Below, one piece after another: positions 24,077 to 32,156 of a DNA stretch of 32,156 bases. Origin of the DNA: Candidatus Eiseniibacteriota bacterium (lineage in GTDB: Bacteria; Joyebacterota; Joyebacteria; Joyebacterales; Joyebacteraceae). Position 1 is the first letter of the stretch. Each line of letters starts with the position of its first letter. A program made the position numbers and the translations under genes. The stretch lies in assembly GCA_030622115.1 (NCBI GenBank), contig JAUXGN010000029.1, forward strand, positions 1 to 32,156, written 5' to 3'. The notes under the pieces are model-generated. The model was given only the letters and a program-made list of their open reading frames with translations, had not been told where the DNA came from and ran no database searches.

Positions 24077-25318
24077 CTATTCCCCGAATCGCCGGATCGC
24101 GATCGAACAGTTGTGTCCGCCGAATCCGAACGAGTTCGTAAGTGCGTTCAGAATCTTCGCCTCTCTGGGCTGATTCGGAACGTAGTCGAGATCACAGTCT
24201 GGGTCCGGGGTCTCGTAGTTGATCGTGGGAAGTATGACCGAGTTCGCAAGTGAGAGAGCCGTGAAGATGGCCTCAACGCCTCCTGCAGCTCCAAGAAGGT
24301 GCCCCGTCATCGACTTCGTCGAGGAAACGGCAAGCGCACCAGCGTGCTCGCCGAAAACGGACTTGATCGCCGCCGTCTCGAACTTGTCATTCAGAGGTGT
24401 GGAAGTGCCGTGAGCATTGACGTACTGCACATCCTCAGGGTTCATCCCTGCGTCGTCCATCGCGAGCGCCATGGCTCTTGCGCCACCCTCTCCACCCGGC
24501 GCAGGCGCCGTCATGTGATAAGCGTCGCCCGTCGCACCGTAGCCGACGATCTCCGCGTGAATCACAGCTCCGCGCCGCTTCGCGTGCTCAAGCTCCTCAA
24601 GCACAACAATGCCTGCGCCCTCACCGAGAATGAAACCGTCACGCCCGGCGTCGAACGGTCTCGACGCCAGCTCAGGCTCATCATTCCTGGGTGAGATCGC
24701 ACGCATGGACGCAAAGCCCGCAATTGCGAGCGGACAGACGGCCGCCTCAGCGCCTCCCGCCACCATTACGTCGGCATCTCCGTGCCGTATGGCACGGTAC
24801 GATGCCCCTATGGCATGAGCGCCCGACGCACACGCAGAGACAGTGGCGAAGTTCGGTCCCTTGAGGTTGAGCCTAATCGATACCATACCCGATGACATGT
24901 CTGCGATGAGCATCGGGATGAAGAACGGGCTGACCCTCCTCGGCCCTTTCTCCATGAGAATGGAATGCTGCGCCTCAAGAGTTTGTATACCACCCACACC
25001 CGAACCGATGATCACGCCGGCTCGAGTCGAATCGAAATCCCCCTCATCCAGACCGCAATCCTTCCAGGCCATGAGAGACGCGGCCACCCCATACTGGGTG
25101 CTCGGGTCCATCTTCCTGACTTCCCGCTTGTCGACGAATGACTCCGCATCGAACCCCTTGAGCTCTGCTGCGATTCTGACGGAGTAGCCGGAGGCATCAA
25201 AGCGAGTGATGGTTCCGACTCCGCTCTTGCCCGCAAGGAGAGCTTCCCAGGTCGTCACGCTGTCCAGTCCCAGGGGTGTCAGTACACCCATTCCTGTGAC
25301 CACTACTCTCCTCGACAT
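24077..25318 (-). CDS. fabF: Beta-ketoacyl-ACP synthase II
   Basis: 413 residues from ATG at 25318 (MSRRVVVTGMG), after AAGGAAAGGCGCGC. Elongating condensing enzyme of type II fatty acid synthesis. The triad C163 (VSACASGAHAI), H303 (NAHGTSTP) and H340 (SMTGHLLGAAGG) is at the same residue numbers as in Escherichia coli FabF. The frame is open upstream to 25438 but lacks homology there. It follows acpP after a 192-base gap with hairpins and precedes rnc by 13 bases. Confidence 0.97.
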   Translation of the reverse strand: MSRRVVVTGMGVLTPLGLDSVTTWEALLAGKSGVGTITRFDASGYSVRIAAELKGFDAESFVDKREVRKMDPSTQYGVAASLMAWKDCGLDEGDFDSTRAGVIIGSGVGGIQTLEAQHSILMEKGPRRVSPFFIPMLIADMSSGMVSIRLNLKGPNFATVSACASGAHAIGASYRAIRHGDADVMVAGGAEAAVCPLAIAGFASMRAISPRNDEPELASRPFDAGRDGFILGEGAGIVVLEELEHAKRRGAVIHAEIVGYGATGDAYHMTAPAPGGEGGARAMALAMDDAGMNPEDVQYVNAHGTSTPLNDKFETAAIKSVFGEHAGALAVSSTKSMTGHLLGAAGGVEAIFTALSLANSVILPTINYETPDPDCDLDYVPNQPREAKILNALTNSFGFGGHNCSIAIRRFGE

Positions 25319-25339
25319 GCGCGCCTTTCCTTCTGTGTT

Positions 25340-25381
25340 CCACTCCGCATGCGTGCCGCCACTCCGCGCGGAGTCCACTCC
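25340..25381 (-). promoter_or_regulatory. GGAGTGG repeats and palindrome in the fabF leader
   Basis: On the minus strand three GGAGTGG copies lie at 25381-25375, 25365-25359 and 25346-25340; the last two share a longer GCGGAGTGG, spaced 19 bases. They overlap a perfect 14-base palindrome ACTCCGCGCGGAGT (25361-25374). The cluster ends 22 bases before the fabF start and could be an operator or a translational control element. Confidence 0.4.
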
Positions 25382-25454
25382 AGCGCCGTCACCGTGAACG
25401 CCCCTGCTACAACCGGACAGGCGCAAGCGAACACACATCCAAACCTATGATCAC

Positions 25455-25491
25455 GAGCCGCGGCCCCACACGCAGAGCGGAATCGCGGCTC
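25455..25491 (-). repeat. Inverted repeat downstream of acpP
   Basis: Perfect eight-base arms GAGCCGCG (25491-25484 and 25462-25455 on opposite sides) enclose a 21-base loop, 20 bases after the acpP stop. No T-run follows. It may protect or process the abundant acpP mRNA, or attenuate read-through into fabF. Confidence 0.45.
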
Positions 25492-25510
25492 ACAATCGCA
25501 GCCTCACCGG

Positions 25511-25750
25511 CTAGCTTGCTTTCTTCTCCAGATAGGCAACGATATCGCCAACCGTCTTGAGCCCCTCGGCCTCGTCGGTATCATCGGCGGTGATGCCAAA
25601 CTCGTCCTCAAGCGAGAACAGGATATCGGCCTGCTCGAGTGAATCCGCACCGAGATCCTCGACTATCGCCGCCTCCACCGTAACCTGGTCGGCATCGATC
25701 TGGAGCTTCTCTGCTATGACCTGCTTGACCTTGCCCAGGACATCTGCCAT
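25511..25750 (-). CDS. acpP: Acyl carrier protein
   Basis: 79 residues, acidic. The phosphopantetheine serine is S37 in EDLGADSLEQADI. It carries the growing acyl chain for the Fab enzymes. ATG at 25750 follows AGGAGGTAGGGCGA, the strongest ribosome site of the cluster, as expected for an abundant protein. The motif after the serine (LEQADILFSLEDEF) differs slightly from the common LDTVEL form but keeps the acidic recognition helix. Between fabG (42 bases) and fabF. Confidence 0.97.
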   Translation of the reverse strand: MADVLGKVKQVIAEKLQIDADQVTVEAAIVEDLGADSLEQADILFSLEDEFGITADDTDEAEGLKTVGDIVAYLEKKAS

Positions 25751-25792
25751 TCGCCCTACCTCCTGAGTACGTTATGACCACGGGGACGAAGC

Positions 25793-26533
25793 CTACGAGG
25801 CCATGCCCCCATCCACGTTTATCGTCTGTGCAGTGATATAGTCTGCTTCATCAGAAGCAAGGAATGCAACCAGATTCGCGATATCCTCCGGCTTTCCGAA
25901 TCGCTTGATAATGAGCATGGAGTTCAGACCGTCCCTGACTTTCTCTGTCAGCTTCTCGGTCATGGGGGTCTCGATGAAACCGGGCGCTATCGCGTTGGCC
26001 GTGATCCCACGTGACGCCAGTTCGCGTGCCGTGGTCTTGGTCAGTGCGATGATGCCCGCCTTGGATGCACCGTAGCTCGCCTGTCCGATATTGCCTATCT
26101 GCCCTATGACCGACGAGATGTTGATGACCCTCCCCCAACGGCCGGCCATCATGATCCTGGCCGAGGCGCGCGTGCAGTTGAACGTACCCTTGAGGTTGAT
26201 TCTAAGAACGAGATCCCAGTCGTCGGGCGACATCCTGATGAGCAGATTGTCGCGCGTGATCCCGGCGTTGTTGACCAGGATGCCTATACCTCCAAGGTCC
26301 TCTGCCACCTGCTTCATTACCTCTACCGCCGCGTCCGCATCGGCGACATCAAGCACATATGCCTTGGCCGTGCCACCGACGGCCTCGATCTCGGCGGCGA
26401 CAGCCGATGCGCTCGCTTCGTTGATATCCAGAACGGCGACGCTCGCTCCCTCGGACGCAAGCCTCAGCGCGATGGCCCTGCCGATGCCGGAGCCACCACC
26501 TGTAACGACCGCCTGTCTTCCATCGAGTCGCAT
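25793..26533 (-). CDS. fabG: 3-oxoacyl-ACP reductase
   Basis: 246 residues; short-chain dehydrogenase/reductase. NADPH loop TGGGSGIGR (11-19), NNAG (88-91) and the catalytic set S141, Y154, K158 (NISSVIGQIG, then SYGASKAG). Reduces beta-ketoacyl-ACP in each elongation round. ATG at 26533 behind GGAGGACCC. Normal length, and placed between fabD and acpP as in most bacterial fab clusters. Confidence 0.97.
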   Translation of the reverse strand: MRLDGRQAVVTGGGSGIGRAIALRLASEGASVAVLDINEASASAVAAEIEAVGGTAKAYVLDVADADAAVEVMKQVAEDLGGIGILVNNAGITRDNLLIRMSPDDWDLVLRINLKGTFNCTRASARIMMAGRWGRVINISSVIGQIGNIGQASYGASKAGIIALTKTTARELASRGITANAIAPGFIETPMTEKLTEKVRDGLNSMLIIKRFGKPEDIANLVAFLASDEADYITAQTINVDGGMAS

Positions 26534-26569
26534 GGGTCCTCCTCGCTGCCCGAGCCGGTCGGCAACTGG

Positions 26570-27511
26570 TCAGCGACCGGTCGATGAACCGTCAGTGAGC
26601 TTCCCTATGTCCTCCAGGCGACCGGCGCCCGCAGTCGGCACTGAGACATCTATCTTCCGCATGAGTCCTCTGAGCACGTTGCCGGGACCCACCTCTATCA
26701 TCCGCTCGGCCCCTAGATCGACGATCGTCCTCATGCTGTCAACCCATCTCACGGGGTTCGTGATCTGTCTCACCAGGTTCTTTCGAATCACCTCAGGGTC
26801 GTCGAGCGCGCCACCCGTCACGTTCGCGATGAATATGGCTTGGGGCTTCTCGATGACGACACTCTCAAGAAACGCCTCCATGCCCACGCGCGCGCTTTCG
26901 AGTAGATTGCTGTGAAAGGCGCCGCTTACTTTGAGCTCGATAGCGCGACGGGCGCCCCGCTCGGTGGCAAGCTGCATGGCCCTCTGCACGGCCGTCGTTT
27001 CACCGGAGATAACGATCTGCGAAGGGGAATTGTAATTAGCGACCTGCACAACGCCTGTGGACTGAGCTTCCGTGACCGCAGCGTCGAGGTCTTCCGCGGC
27101 CAGCCCGATAACGGCCGCCATCGTACCCGGGGTCTCAAGCCCGGCCTCGAACATCAGTCTGCCGCGTTCACGGACGGCGCGAACCGCGTCCTCGAGTTTG
27201 AGACTGCGCGCCGCGACAAGCGCCGTGTATTCGCCGAGGCTGTGCCCGGCCACTGCCCACGGCTCGATACCGCGTTCGAGCACCAGCGTCAACGCCGCCA
27301 CGCCGGCCACCAGAAGCGCCGGCTGTGTGTTGATCGTCTTCTTGAGCTCATCTTCGGGCCCCTCGAAGCTCAGACGCGCCAGATCGAGGTCTATCGCCTC
27401 GGAGGCGCGCTCGTAGATCTCGCGGACCTTCGGGGAGCTCTCGAAGAGGTCCTTCCCCATACCGACGGCTTGTGATCCTTGCCCCGGAAACAGCAGTGCC
27501 GTGCGTTCCAT
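26570..27511 (-). CDS. fabD: Malonyl-CoA:ACP transacylase
   Basis: 313 residues from ATG at 27511 (MERTALLFPGQGSQAVGMG); the longer frame to 27544 covers the fabH end and has no homology. Transfers malonyl from CoA to ACP. Catalytic S91 in GHSLGEY and H199 in SGAFHS; PGQGSQ near the N-terminus is the family signature. Starts five bases after the fabH stop. The C-terminal residues after 300 are variable. Confidence 0.97.
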   Translation of the reverse strand: MERTALLFPGQGSQAVGMGKDLFESSPKVREIYERASEAIDLDLARLSFEGPEDELKKTINTQPALLVAGVAALTLVLERGIEPWAVAGHSLGEYTALVAARSLKLEDAVRAVRERGRLMFEAGLETPGTMAAVIGLAAEDLDAAVTEAQSTGVVQVANYNSPSQIVISGETTAVQRAMQLATERGARRAIELKVSGAFHSNLLESARVGMEAFLESVVIEKPQAIFIANVTGGALDDPEVIRKNLVRQITNPVRWVDSMRTIVDLGAERMIEVGPGNVLRGLMRKIDVSVPTAGAGRLEDIGKLTDGSSTGR

Positions 27512-27516
27512 TGCCC

Positions 27517-28509
27517 CTACCACCTGATCAGAGCTGAGCCCCAAGTGAAACCGGCGCCGAAAGCGACAAGGCCCACGAGCATGCCTTCCTTGAGGCTTCC
27601 GTCATCGATGGCCTCGCACATCGCGAGCGGAATCGATGCCGCCGATGTGTTCCCGTACTTCTGGATATTGATGTAGACTTTCTCTATCGGCATCTCTGCC
27701 CGCTTGGCAACGCTCGTGATGATACGAAGATTGGCCTGGTGTGGAAAGAGTATGTCCATGTCGTCGCCCGTCAGGTTCTGCTGTTCGAGAACCTGCACGA
27801 CCGAGTCGCCCATCTTCTTCACGGCGTTCACGTACACCTTGCGGCCATCCATGTAGATGGTGTGCAGACTCTTGTCGACCGTTTCGTGAGAGGCCGGCAT
27901 CCTTGATCCGCCGGCAGGCAGAGACAGGAGGCTACCAAGAGAACCGTCGGCGCCGATGACATGATCAATGATCCCCTTCGGCGCCTCGCACGGACGCAGG
28001 ATCGCGGCCCCCGCGCCGTCGCCGAACAGAACGCACGTATTCCTGTCGGTCATGTTGCACACCTTGGAAAGCGTCTCCGCACCGATCAGAAGAACAGTGT
28101 TCACGGTACCGGCCTTGATGAACTGCTCAGCAATGACGAGACCGTAGATGAAACCGGAACACCCGGCCACGATATCATACGCGAACGCAGTGACGGCTCC
28201 GATGTTCGTCTGAACAAGACAAGCCGTCGAAGGAAAGAACATGTCCGGCGTGGCCGTCGCCACGACGATCATATCGATCTCCTCGGGAGTGACACCGGCA
28301 TTCGCCATGGCTATCTTCGATGCCGCGGTCGCCAGATCGGATGTCGCCACGTCAGCCTCGACGTGACGCCGCTCCTTGATCCCGGTCATCTGGGTAATCC
28401 ACTCGTCCGACGTATCAACGATTCCAGCGAAATATTCGTTCGTCATCACCTTGGGGGGCACACACATGCCCATGCCGGCGATGTAGGCGTTGCGCACGCT
28501 ACCGGCCAT
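27517..28509 (-). CDS. fabH: Beta-ketoacyl-ACP synthase III
   Basis: 330 residues. Starts fatty acid synthesis by condensing a short acyl-CoA with malonyl-ACP. Catalytic triad C117 (IVAGCSGF), H257 (FPHQANLRI) and N287 (YGNTSAASIP). SDEWITQMTGIKERR is a family signature. ATG at 28509 overlaps the plsX end by 11 bases, so translation is coupled. Primer preference (acetyl or branched) cannot be told by eye. Confidence 0.97.
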   Translation of the reverse strand: MAGSVRNAYIAGMGMCVPPKVMTNEYFAGIVDTSDEWITQMTGIKERRHVEADVATSDLATAASKIAMANAGVTPEEIDMIVVATATPDMFFPSTACLVQTNIGAVTAFAYDIVAGCSGFIYGLVIAEQFIKAGTVNTVLLIGAETLSKVCNMTDRNTCVLFGDGAGAAILRPCEAPKGIIDHVIGADGSLGSLLSLPAGGSRMPASHETVDKSLHTIYMDGRKVYVNAVKKMGDSVVQVLEQQNLTGDDMDILFPHQANLRIITSVAKRAEMPIEKVYINIQKYGNTSAASIPLAMCEAIDDGSLKEGMLVGLVAFGAGFTWGSALIRW

Positions 28510-29539
28510 TGCTCGACACCACCTCTCTCAGTCTATCCACGATCGTGCCGTCGACATTGGTGTCGACGAATCTCGCGGCTACTTTCACAGCATTCTTTAT
28601 CGCCTTCTCCGACGACGCTCCATGAGCGATGATGACGGTGCCTTTCACGCCCAGAAGGGGGGCGCCTCCATACTCCGCGTAGTCGAACCTGCGTCTGAGT
28701 CCCTCGAACTCGCCGGCCGCAACGCCTTCTTCCCGTGACAGGAACCTCGGGAGGGCGTGCACCAATCCCTCAGTGAGCTTCAATATGACATTGCCGACGA
28801 ATCCGTCGCAGACTATGACATCCGCCTCGCCGGTCAGGATGCTGCGTCCTTCAATGTTGCCGATGAACGTGAGATCGCTCGCCGTCAGGAGCTTGTGAGC
28901 GGCTCGAGTGAGTTCGTTACCTTTCGATGGCTCCTCACCCACGTTCACGAGCGCCACCTTTGGATCGTCGCGCCCAAGGACGTGACGCACATAGGCTACA
29001 CCCATGACCGCGAACTCCACCAGGTCCGACGGCCGGCAATCAACACTTGCTCCGACGTCCAGCACGATTGCGGGGTCCCTGAGCGTAGGATAGAGGCTGG
29101 CGATTGCCGGACGGCGCACGCCTCGAAGCATGCCCAATCCAAGGAGACCCGCCGCCACCACGGCCCCGGTGTTGCCTGCGCTCACCAACCCGTCTACATT
29201 GCCCTTCTTCAGAAGCGTAGTCGCGATCACAAGAGAAGACCCCCGCTTCCGCCTTACGGCCTCTGCAGGGGTATCGTGCATCGTGATCACATCAGTGGCA
29301 TCCACCACAGAGATCGGCGTCTCCACCGCGTCACACTTGGCTATCTCGGCTTCGAGAAGATCCCGCCGCCCGACGAGAACGACCTCAACTCGCCCGTTGG
29401 CCTCTCCGGCGGCAGCTATCGCTCCCCGAACCTCGACACCCGGAGCGTTGTCGCCTCCCATCGCGTCCACCGCGATTCGGATGGGCCGCGAAACCGAAGC
29501 GCCGTCGTGCACAGGACTGCTTCCGGGAACTGTGGGCAC
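28499..29539 (-). CDS. plsX: Phosphate acyltransferase PlsX
   Basis: 346 residues from GTG at 29539, one base after the rpmF stop, with GGAGAAGGAG inside the rpmF end serving as ribosome site. The frame remains open to 29821 over rpmF but that part is not PlsX. Forms acyl-phosphate from acyl-ACP for phospholipid synthesis. Signatures: IAVDAMGGDNAP, ATDVITMHD, VSAGNTGA, NVGEEPSKGNEL, CDGFVGNVILK and YGGAPLLGVKG. The rpmF-plsX pair is a classical bacterial arrangement. Confidence 0.96.
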   Translation of the reverse strand: MPTVPGSSPVHDGASVSRPIRIAVDAMGGDNAPGVEVRGAIAAAGEANGRVEVVLVGRRDLLEAEIAKCDAVETPISVVDATDVITMHDTPAEAVRRKRGSSLVIATTLLKKGNVDGLVSAGNTGAVVAAGLLGLGMLRGVRRPAIASLYPTLRDPAIVLDVGASVDCRPSDLVEFAVMGVAYVRHVLGRDDPKVALVNVGEEPSKGNELTRAAHKLLTASDLTFIGNIEGRSILTGEADVIVCDGFVGNVILKLTEGLVHALPRFLSREEGVAAGEFEGLRRRFDYAEYGGAPLLGVKGTVIIAHGASSEKAIKNAVKVAARFVDTNVDGTIVDRLREVVSSNGR

Positions 29540-29540
29540 C

Positions 29541-29729
29541 TTACTCCTTCTCCTTCTCCTCCGGAAGAACATCACGACCCTTGTAGACGCCGCAATGTGG
29601 GCACATCCGATGCGGGAGCTTGGGCTCCCCACAGGACGGACAGACAGAGAGCAATGGGCTCGCAGCCTTCTTGTGCGTCCTGCGCTTCCTTCCGACAGAC
29701 TTAGAGGTTTTCCTCTTTGGAACAGCCAT
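29541..29729 (-). CDS. rpmF: 50S ribosomal protein L32
   Basis: 62 residues with the L32 start [11 protein letters not shown] and four zinc-binding cysteines C30, C33, C43 and C46 (CPSC, CPHC). Basic N-terminus and acidic tail. ATG at 29729 has CGGAGGCAAC upstream. First gene of the lipid-synthesis operon, with a promoter about 100 bases upstream; this links ribosome and membrane synthesis as in many bacteria. Confidence 0.97.
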   Translation of the reverse strand: MAVPKRKTSKSVGRKRRTHKKAASPLLSVCPSCGEPKLPHRMCPHCGVYKGRDVLPEEKEKE

Positions 29730-29829
29730 GTTGCCTCCGAAACACTCGTCGTTCGATCAACTTCAGGGAATCTAGTAACACCAACAGGGACCCCTGCCGG
29801 AATCCCCGCCGGACACAGCAATTCAGGCT

Positions 29830-29858
29830 ATCCTAGACAGTCCAAGAGGCCAAGTCAA
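29830..29858 (-). promoter_or_regulatory. Promoter of the rpmF-plsX-fab operon
   Basis: TTGACT (29858-29853), 17 bases, TAGGAT (29835-29830) on the minus strand. The -35 box contains the stop codon of the upstream oxidoreductase gene. Transcription would start near 29823, leaving a leader of about 94 bases before rpmF. Confidence 0.65.
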
Positions 29859-32156
29859 GCCGAAACTCCCACGCGCCTGACCACGTGGGCAGCTAATCCC
29901 TTGTCCTCCACCAATCGCGAGAAGCCCGACTCAAGAGCATCGGTCCAGCGTGGATCGAAGAAGATACCATAGGTCTCTGCCTCAAAGCCACTCAACACCA
30001 CGGTCAGCCCCGCCTTGGCCGGACCCGACCACCTACGACCGGGAATCCCCGGCTCATCCGTTGCGAAATCGTTCCATTTCGACGCCCGGGCGAGTTCCCG
30101 CCTCACGACCGCTGCCACAGGCTCGCCCATCTCCATGCCCAACTGTCGACCCAGCTCACCGAGCAGTGCCAGGGTGTCGTTCCCGGCATCCACGACACGG
30201 GAGACCGACTGAATCCGTCGTTCGCTGTTGGTGCAAGTGCCGTCCGCCTCCGCAAGAGCGCCAAGCGGCAGTACGACATCGGCCAGCGCGGTAGTCGCGG
30301 TCGGGACCGAATCGGCCACAACAAGGAGATCGAGTCCCGAGAAAGCCTTCCGCACCCTCTCGGGGTCGCTCGAACCACCTACCGGATCCTCCCCGACTAT
30401 CAGCACTGCCCGGATGGCGCCGGACTCTATGCCTTCGAAAAGCGCGCTCGTATCACTATAGAGAGGAACCGGTACCGGCACTCCATACAGCGTTTCAAGA
30501 TCCGATCGCGATTCCTCGCAGACGGCCGACGACTGGCCGGGAAGCAGTAGCGGATCGAGCCCGACGTCTGCGATTCCCTGCCCGTTCGACTTCATCCTGA
30601 GGAAGAGAATGCCGGAGCCATCACCGGTCGCCTTGCCGCAGATCGCTGCAAGCGCTATGGCGCTCGCCGCATCCTGGTCAGATGTGGTCGCCGCGAACGA
30701 CGCTGAATTGGCGATCAACACACCCTTCTCCGCAGCGGCAAATACCTCGGCCGCGGTGCGGACCAGATCGGGCTCGATTCCGGCCGCGGATGCGATCCTG
30801 GCGAGACCACCGACGGGGAGCGACGCCAAGAGCTCATTCAATCCCTTGAGTCCGTACTGAAGGGCATCCACGTCCACGATGGATCCCGACAGAAGGTGAT
30901 CCAACATGCCGTTCAGAAAACCGCCAAGAGCATCCCGATCCACTTGGATCCACGTATCGGCCAGCCGCGCCATGCGCGTCTTCCGTGGCGATACGACAAA
31001 GAGCCGGGCCCCTCTTCTCACTGCGTTTCTCACTGCAATGCCCGCGATCGTCTGCTCCTCCGCAATGTCGGAGTCTATGAGCAGGATAACGTCCGCACCT
31101 CTGACATCATCATAGGAGGCAGTCGAAGCAGCATATCCAAGCGCGTGCCTCAGTGCGCCGAAGACTGCACTCTCCGACGCCGCGCCGAATGAACCCACGT
31201 TGGGGGTTCCGAGACCGGCTCTGGCCAGCTTCTGCAGTCGATAGGCTTCCTCGTTCGTCAGACGCGGCGAGCCGAAAACAGCGATGGATTCAGGTCCCGA
31301 ACTCCGGGACGCACTCGTGAATCCGCTGGCAGCGCGCTCAAGCGCGTCGGGCAGGCCCACTTCGTTGAGACCGGCGCCCCCGCGCACGAGCGGTCGGGTG
31401 ATGCGCTCCCCGCCATAGAGCGCGTGGAAGCCGAATCTTCCGCGAACACAGAGATTCCCCTCATTGACACCCGCTGCCGCAGGCGTCACCGACACGAGAT
31501 CTCCGGCGATCGTGTTGAGGGTCACGGCGCATCCGGTTCCGCAGAAACCGCAGATCGAATCCGTTGTCTCGTAGTCCCACGGCCCCGGCTTGATCGCAAG
31601 AGGCCTCTCGGAGATCGCCGCCGTGGGACAGGTCGTGACACATTGCCCACACGACTCGCACTCGGTCGAAGCCAGAGGCAGATTCAAGCTGGGCTTCATC
31701 TGGGCGCTGAATCCTCGATTCAGGAAACCGAGGGCCGATGCCCCCTCCACAACCTCGCATATGCGTATGCAGCGGCCGCACATGATGCACTTCTCGGGCT
31801 CGATGCGAATGAACGGGTGCCGCTCGTCAGGTAGATCATCGACCATGTCACCCGGAAACAGGTAGGGTCTAACATCGTACTCGGCCGAATGTGTTCTCAG
31901 ATCACAGGTGAACGCATCCGTACATCCACATTCGAGACAGCGCTTGGTCTCCTCAAGCGCCTGCTCCTCCGTTAACCCAAGGTCCACTTCTCCGAAAGTG
32001 TGAATACGCGTCTCGACGGGAAGCTCCGGCATCTCCTGACGTTCCTGGGCCGGCACGTCCTTGAGTTCATCCTCCGGGAAGTGATCCCAGCGCTCCTTCT
32101 GAGCGTTGAAGAAAGGTGGCAGACTGTCGATCTTGCCGCCGCTCAGCATCCTGTCG
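29855..32156 (-). CDS. Iron-sulfur / molybdopterin-type (NuoG/FdhA-like) oxidoreductase, 5' part outside window
   Basis: At least 764 residues; the frame is open to the window edge and ATG 32149 has no ribosome site, so the start probably lies outside. Numbering from that ATG: residues 50-90 (EEQALEETKRCLECGC, C82) look like the C-terminal end of a GltD-type FAD oxidoreductase; then two [4Fe-4S] sets C121/124/127/131 and C164/167/170/174; then the molybdopterin-family N-terminal cluster C200/203/207/234 and ERITRPLVR. The family region TNEEAYRLQKLARAGLGTPN is followed by VGSFGAAS, without the Cys or Sec that binds molybdenum in formate dehydrogenases. This resembles NuoG-like electron-transfer subunits. 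Likely a NAD(P)H-linked electron-transfer protein; the exact partner is unknown. Its stop overlaps the next promoter. Confidence 0.85.
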   Translation of the reverse strand, partial: DRMLSGGKIDSLPPFFNAQKERWDHFPEDELKDVPAQERQEMPELPVETRIHTFGEVDLGLTEEQALEETKRCLECGCTDAFTCDLRTHSAEYDVRPYLFPGDMVDDLPDERHPFIRIEPEKCIMCGRCIRICEVVEGASALGFLNRGFSAQMKPSLNLPLASTECESCGQCVTTCPTAAISERPLAIKPGPWDYETTDSICGFCGTGCAVTLNTIAGDLVSVTPAAAGVNEGNLCVRGRFGFHALYGGERITRPLVRGGAGLNEVGLPDALERAASGFTSASRSSGPESIAVFGSPRLTNEEAYRLQKLARAGLGTPNVGSFGAASESAVFGALRHALGYAASTASYDDVRGADVILLIDSDIAEEQTIAGIAVRNAVRRGARLFVVSPRKTRMARLADTWIQVDRDALGGFLNGMLDHLLSGSIVDVDALQYGLKGLNELLASLPVGGLARIASAAGIEPDLVRTAAEVFAAAEKGVLIANSASFAATTSDQDAASAIALAAICGKATGDGSGILFLRMKSNGQGIADVGLDPLLLPGQSSAVCEESRSDLETLYGVPVPVPLYSDTSALFEGIESGAIRAVLIVGEDPVGGSSDPERVRKAFSGLDLLVVADSVPTATTALADVVLPLGALAEADGTCTNSERRIQSVSRVVDAGNDTLALLGELGRQLGMEMGEPVAAVVRRELARASKWNDFATDEPGIPGRRWSGPAKAGLTVVLSGFEAETYGIFFDPRWTDALESGFSRLVEDKGLAAHVVRRVGVSA

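Noticed and set aside
29540-29821. N-terminal extension of PlsX
   Set aside because: Runs over rpmF in another frame and lacks PlsX homology; GTG 29539 is well placed.
31100-31300. Selenocysteine codon in the formate-dehydrogenase-like gene
   Set aside because: No in-frame TGA occurs and the position corresponding to Cys/Sec holds small residues; no reason to propose recoding.

Overview
This is a GC-rich bacterial chromosomal segment with bacterial gene orders, Shine-Dalgarno sites and sigma-70-like promoters. All genes lie on the minus strand except one (18312-19652). The split glycine decarboxylase (gcvPA/gcvPB), a bifurcation-type ETF carrying a ferredoxin domain, and an FnIII-plus-DUF membrane protein family point to an uncultivated, probably anaerobic or facultative lineage, possibly around Eisenbacteria, Latescibacterota or Zixibacteria. 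The lineage is a guess. I saw no rRNA, tRNA, CRISPR array, insertion sequence or phage gene, and no gene-free stretch over 300 bases.

Layout in transcription order (right to left). (1) 32156-29855: open-ended iron-sulfur/molybdopterin-type oxidoreductase, apparently the C-terminal part of a larger fusion. (2) 29858-19662: a promoter followed by rpmF-plsX-fabH-fabD-fabG-acpP-fabF-rnc, the canonical fatty-acid/phospholipid cluster, continuing without a clear break into an acyl-CoA dehydrogenase, etfB and a ferredoxin-fused etfA. (3) 18312-19652 (+): a membrane-anchored phosphodiesterase-like protein whose active site looks incomplete. (4) 18249-15367: uvrA. (5) 15321-6968: a promoter followed by gcvT-gcvH-gcvPA-gcvPB, which runs directly into four unrelated-looking genes: a PH-like membrane protein, a small charged protein, a GlmL/MutL-type ASKHA ATPase with no mutase, and a barrel-sandwich/KOW-like protein. 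(6) 6937-1: a promoter followed by a tandemly duplicated four-gene membrane cassette, A2-B2-C2-D2-A1-B1-C1-D1, with D1 cut by the window edge.

The cassette in region 6 is the best candidate for an undescribed system. A is a secreted-FnIII/transmembrane/DUF6754-like protein, B and D are six-helix membrane proteins, and C is an alpha/beta domain between two membrane anchors. A and C share a GLKG-type motif just before their last helix and a similar order of predicted strands. I read the cassette as a heteromeric envelope complex present in two diverged versions. Its function cannot be told from sequence. Regions 2 and 5 are housekeeping operons with interesting passengers: electron-transfer genes on the fatty-acid operon, and GlmL with its partner on the glycine-cleavage operon.
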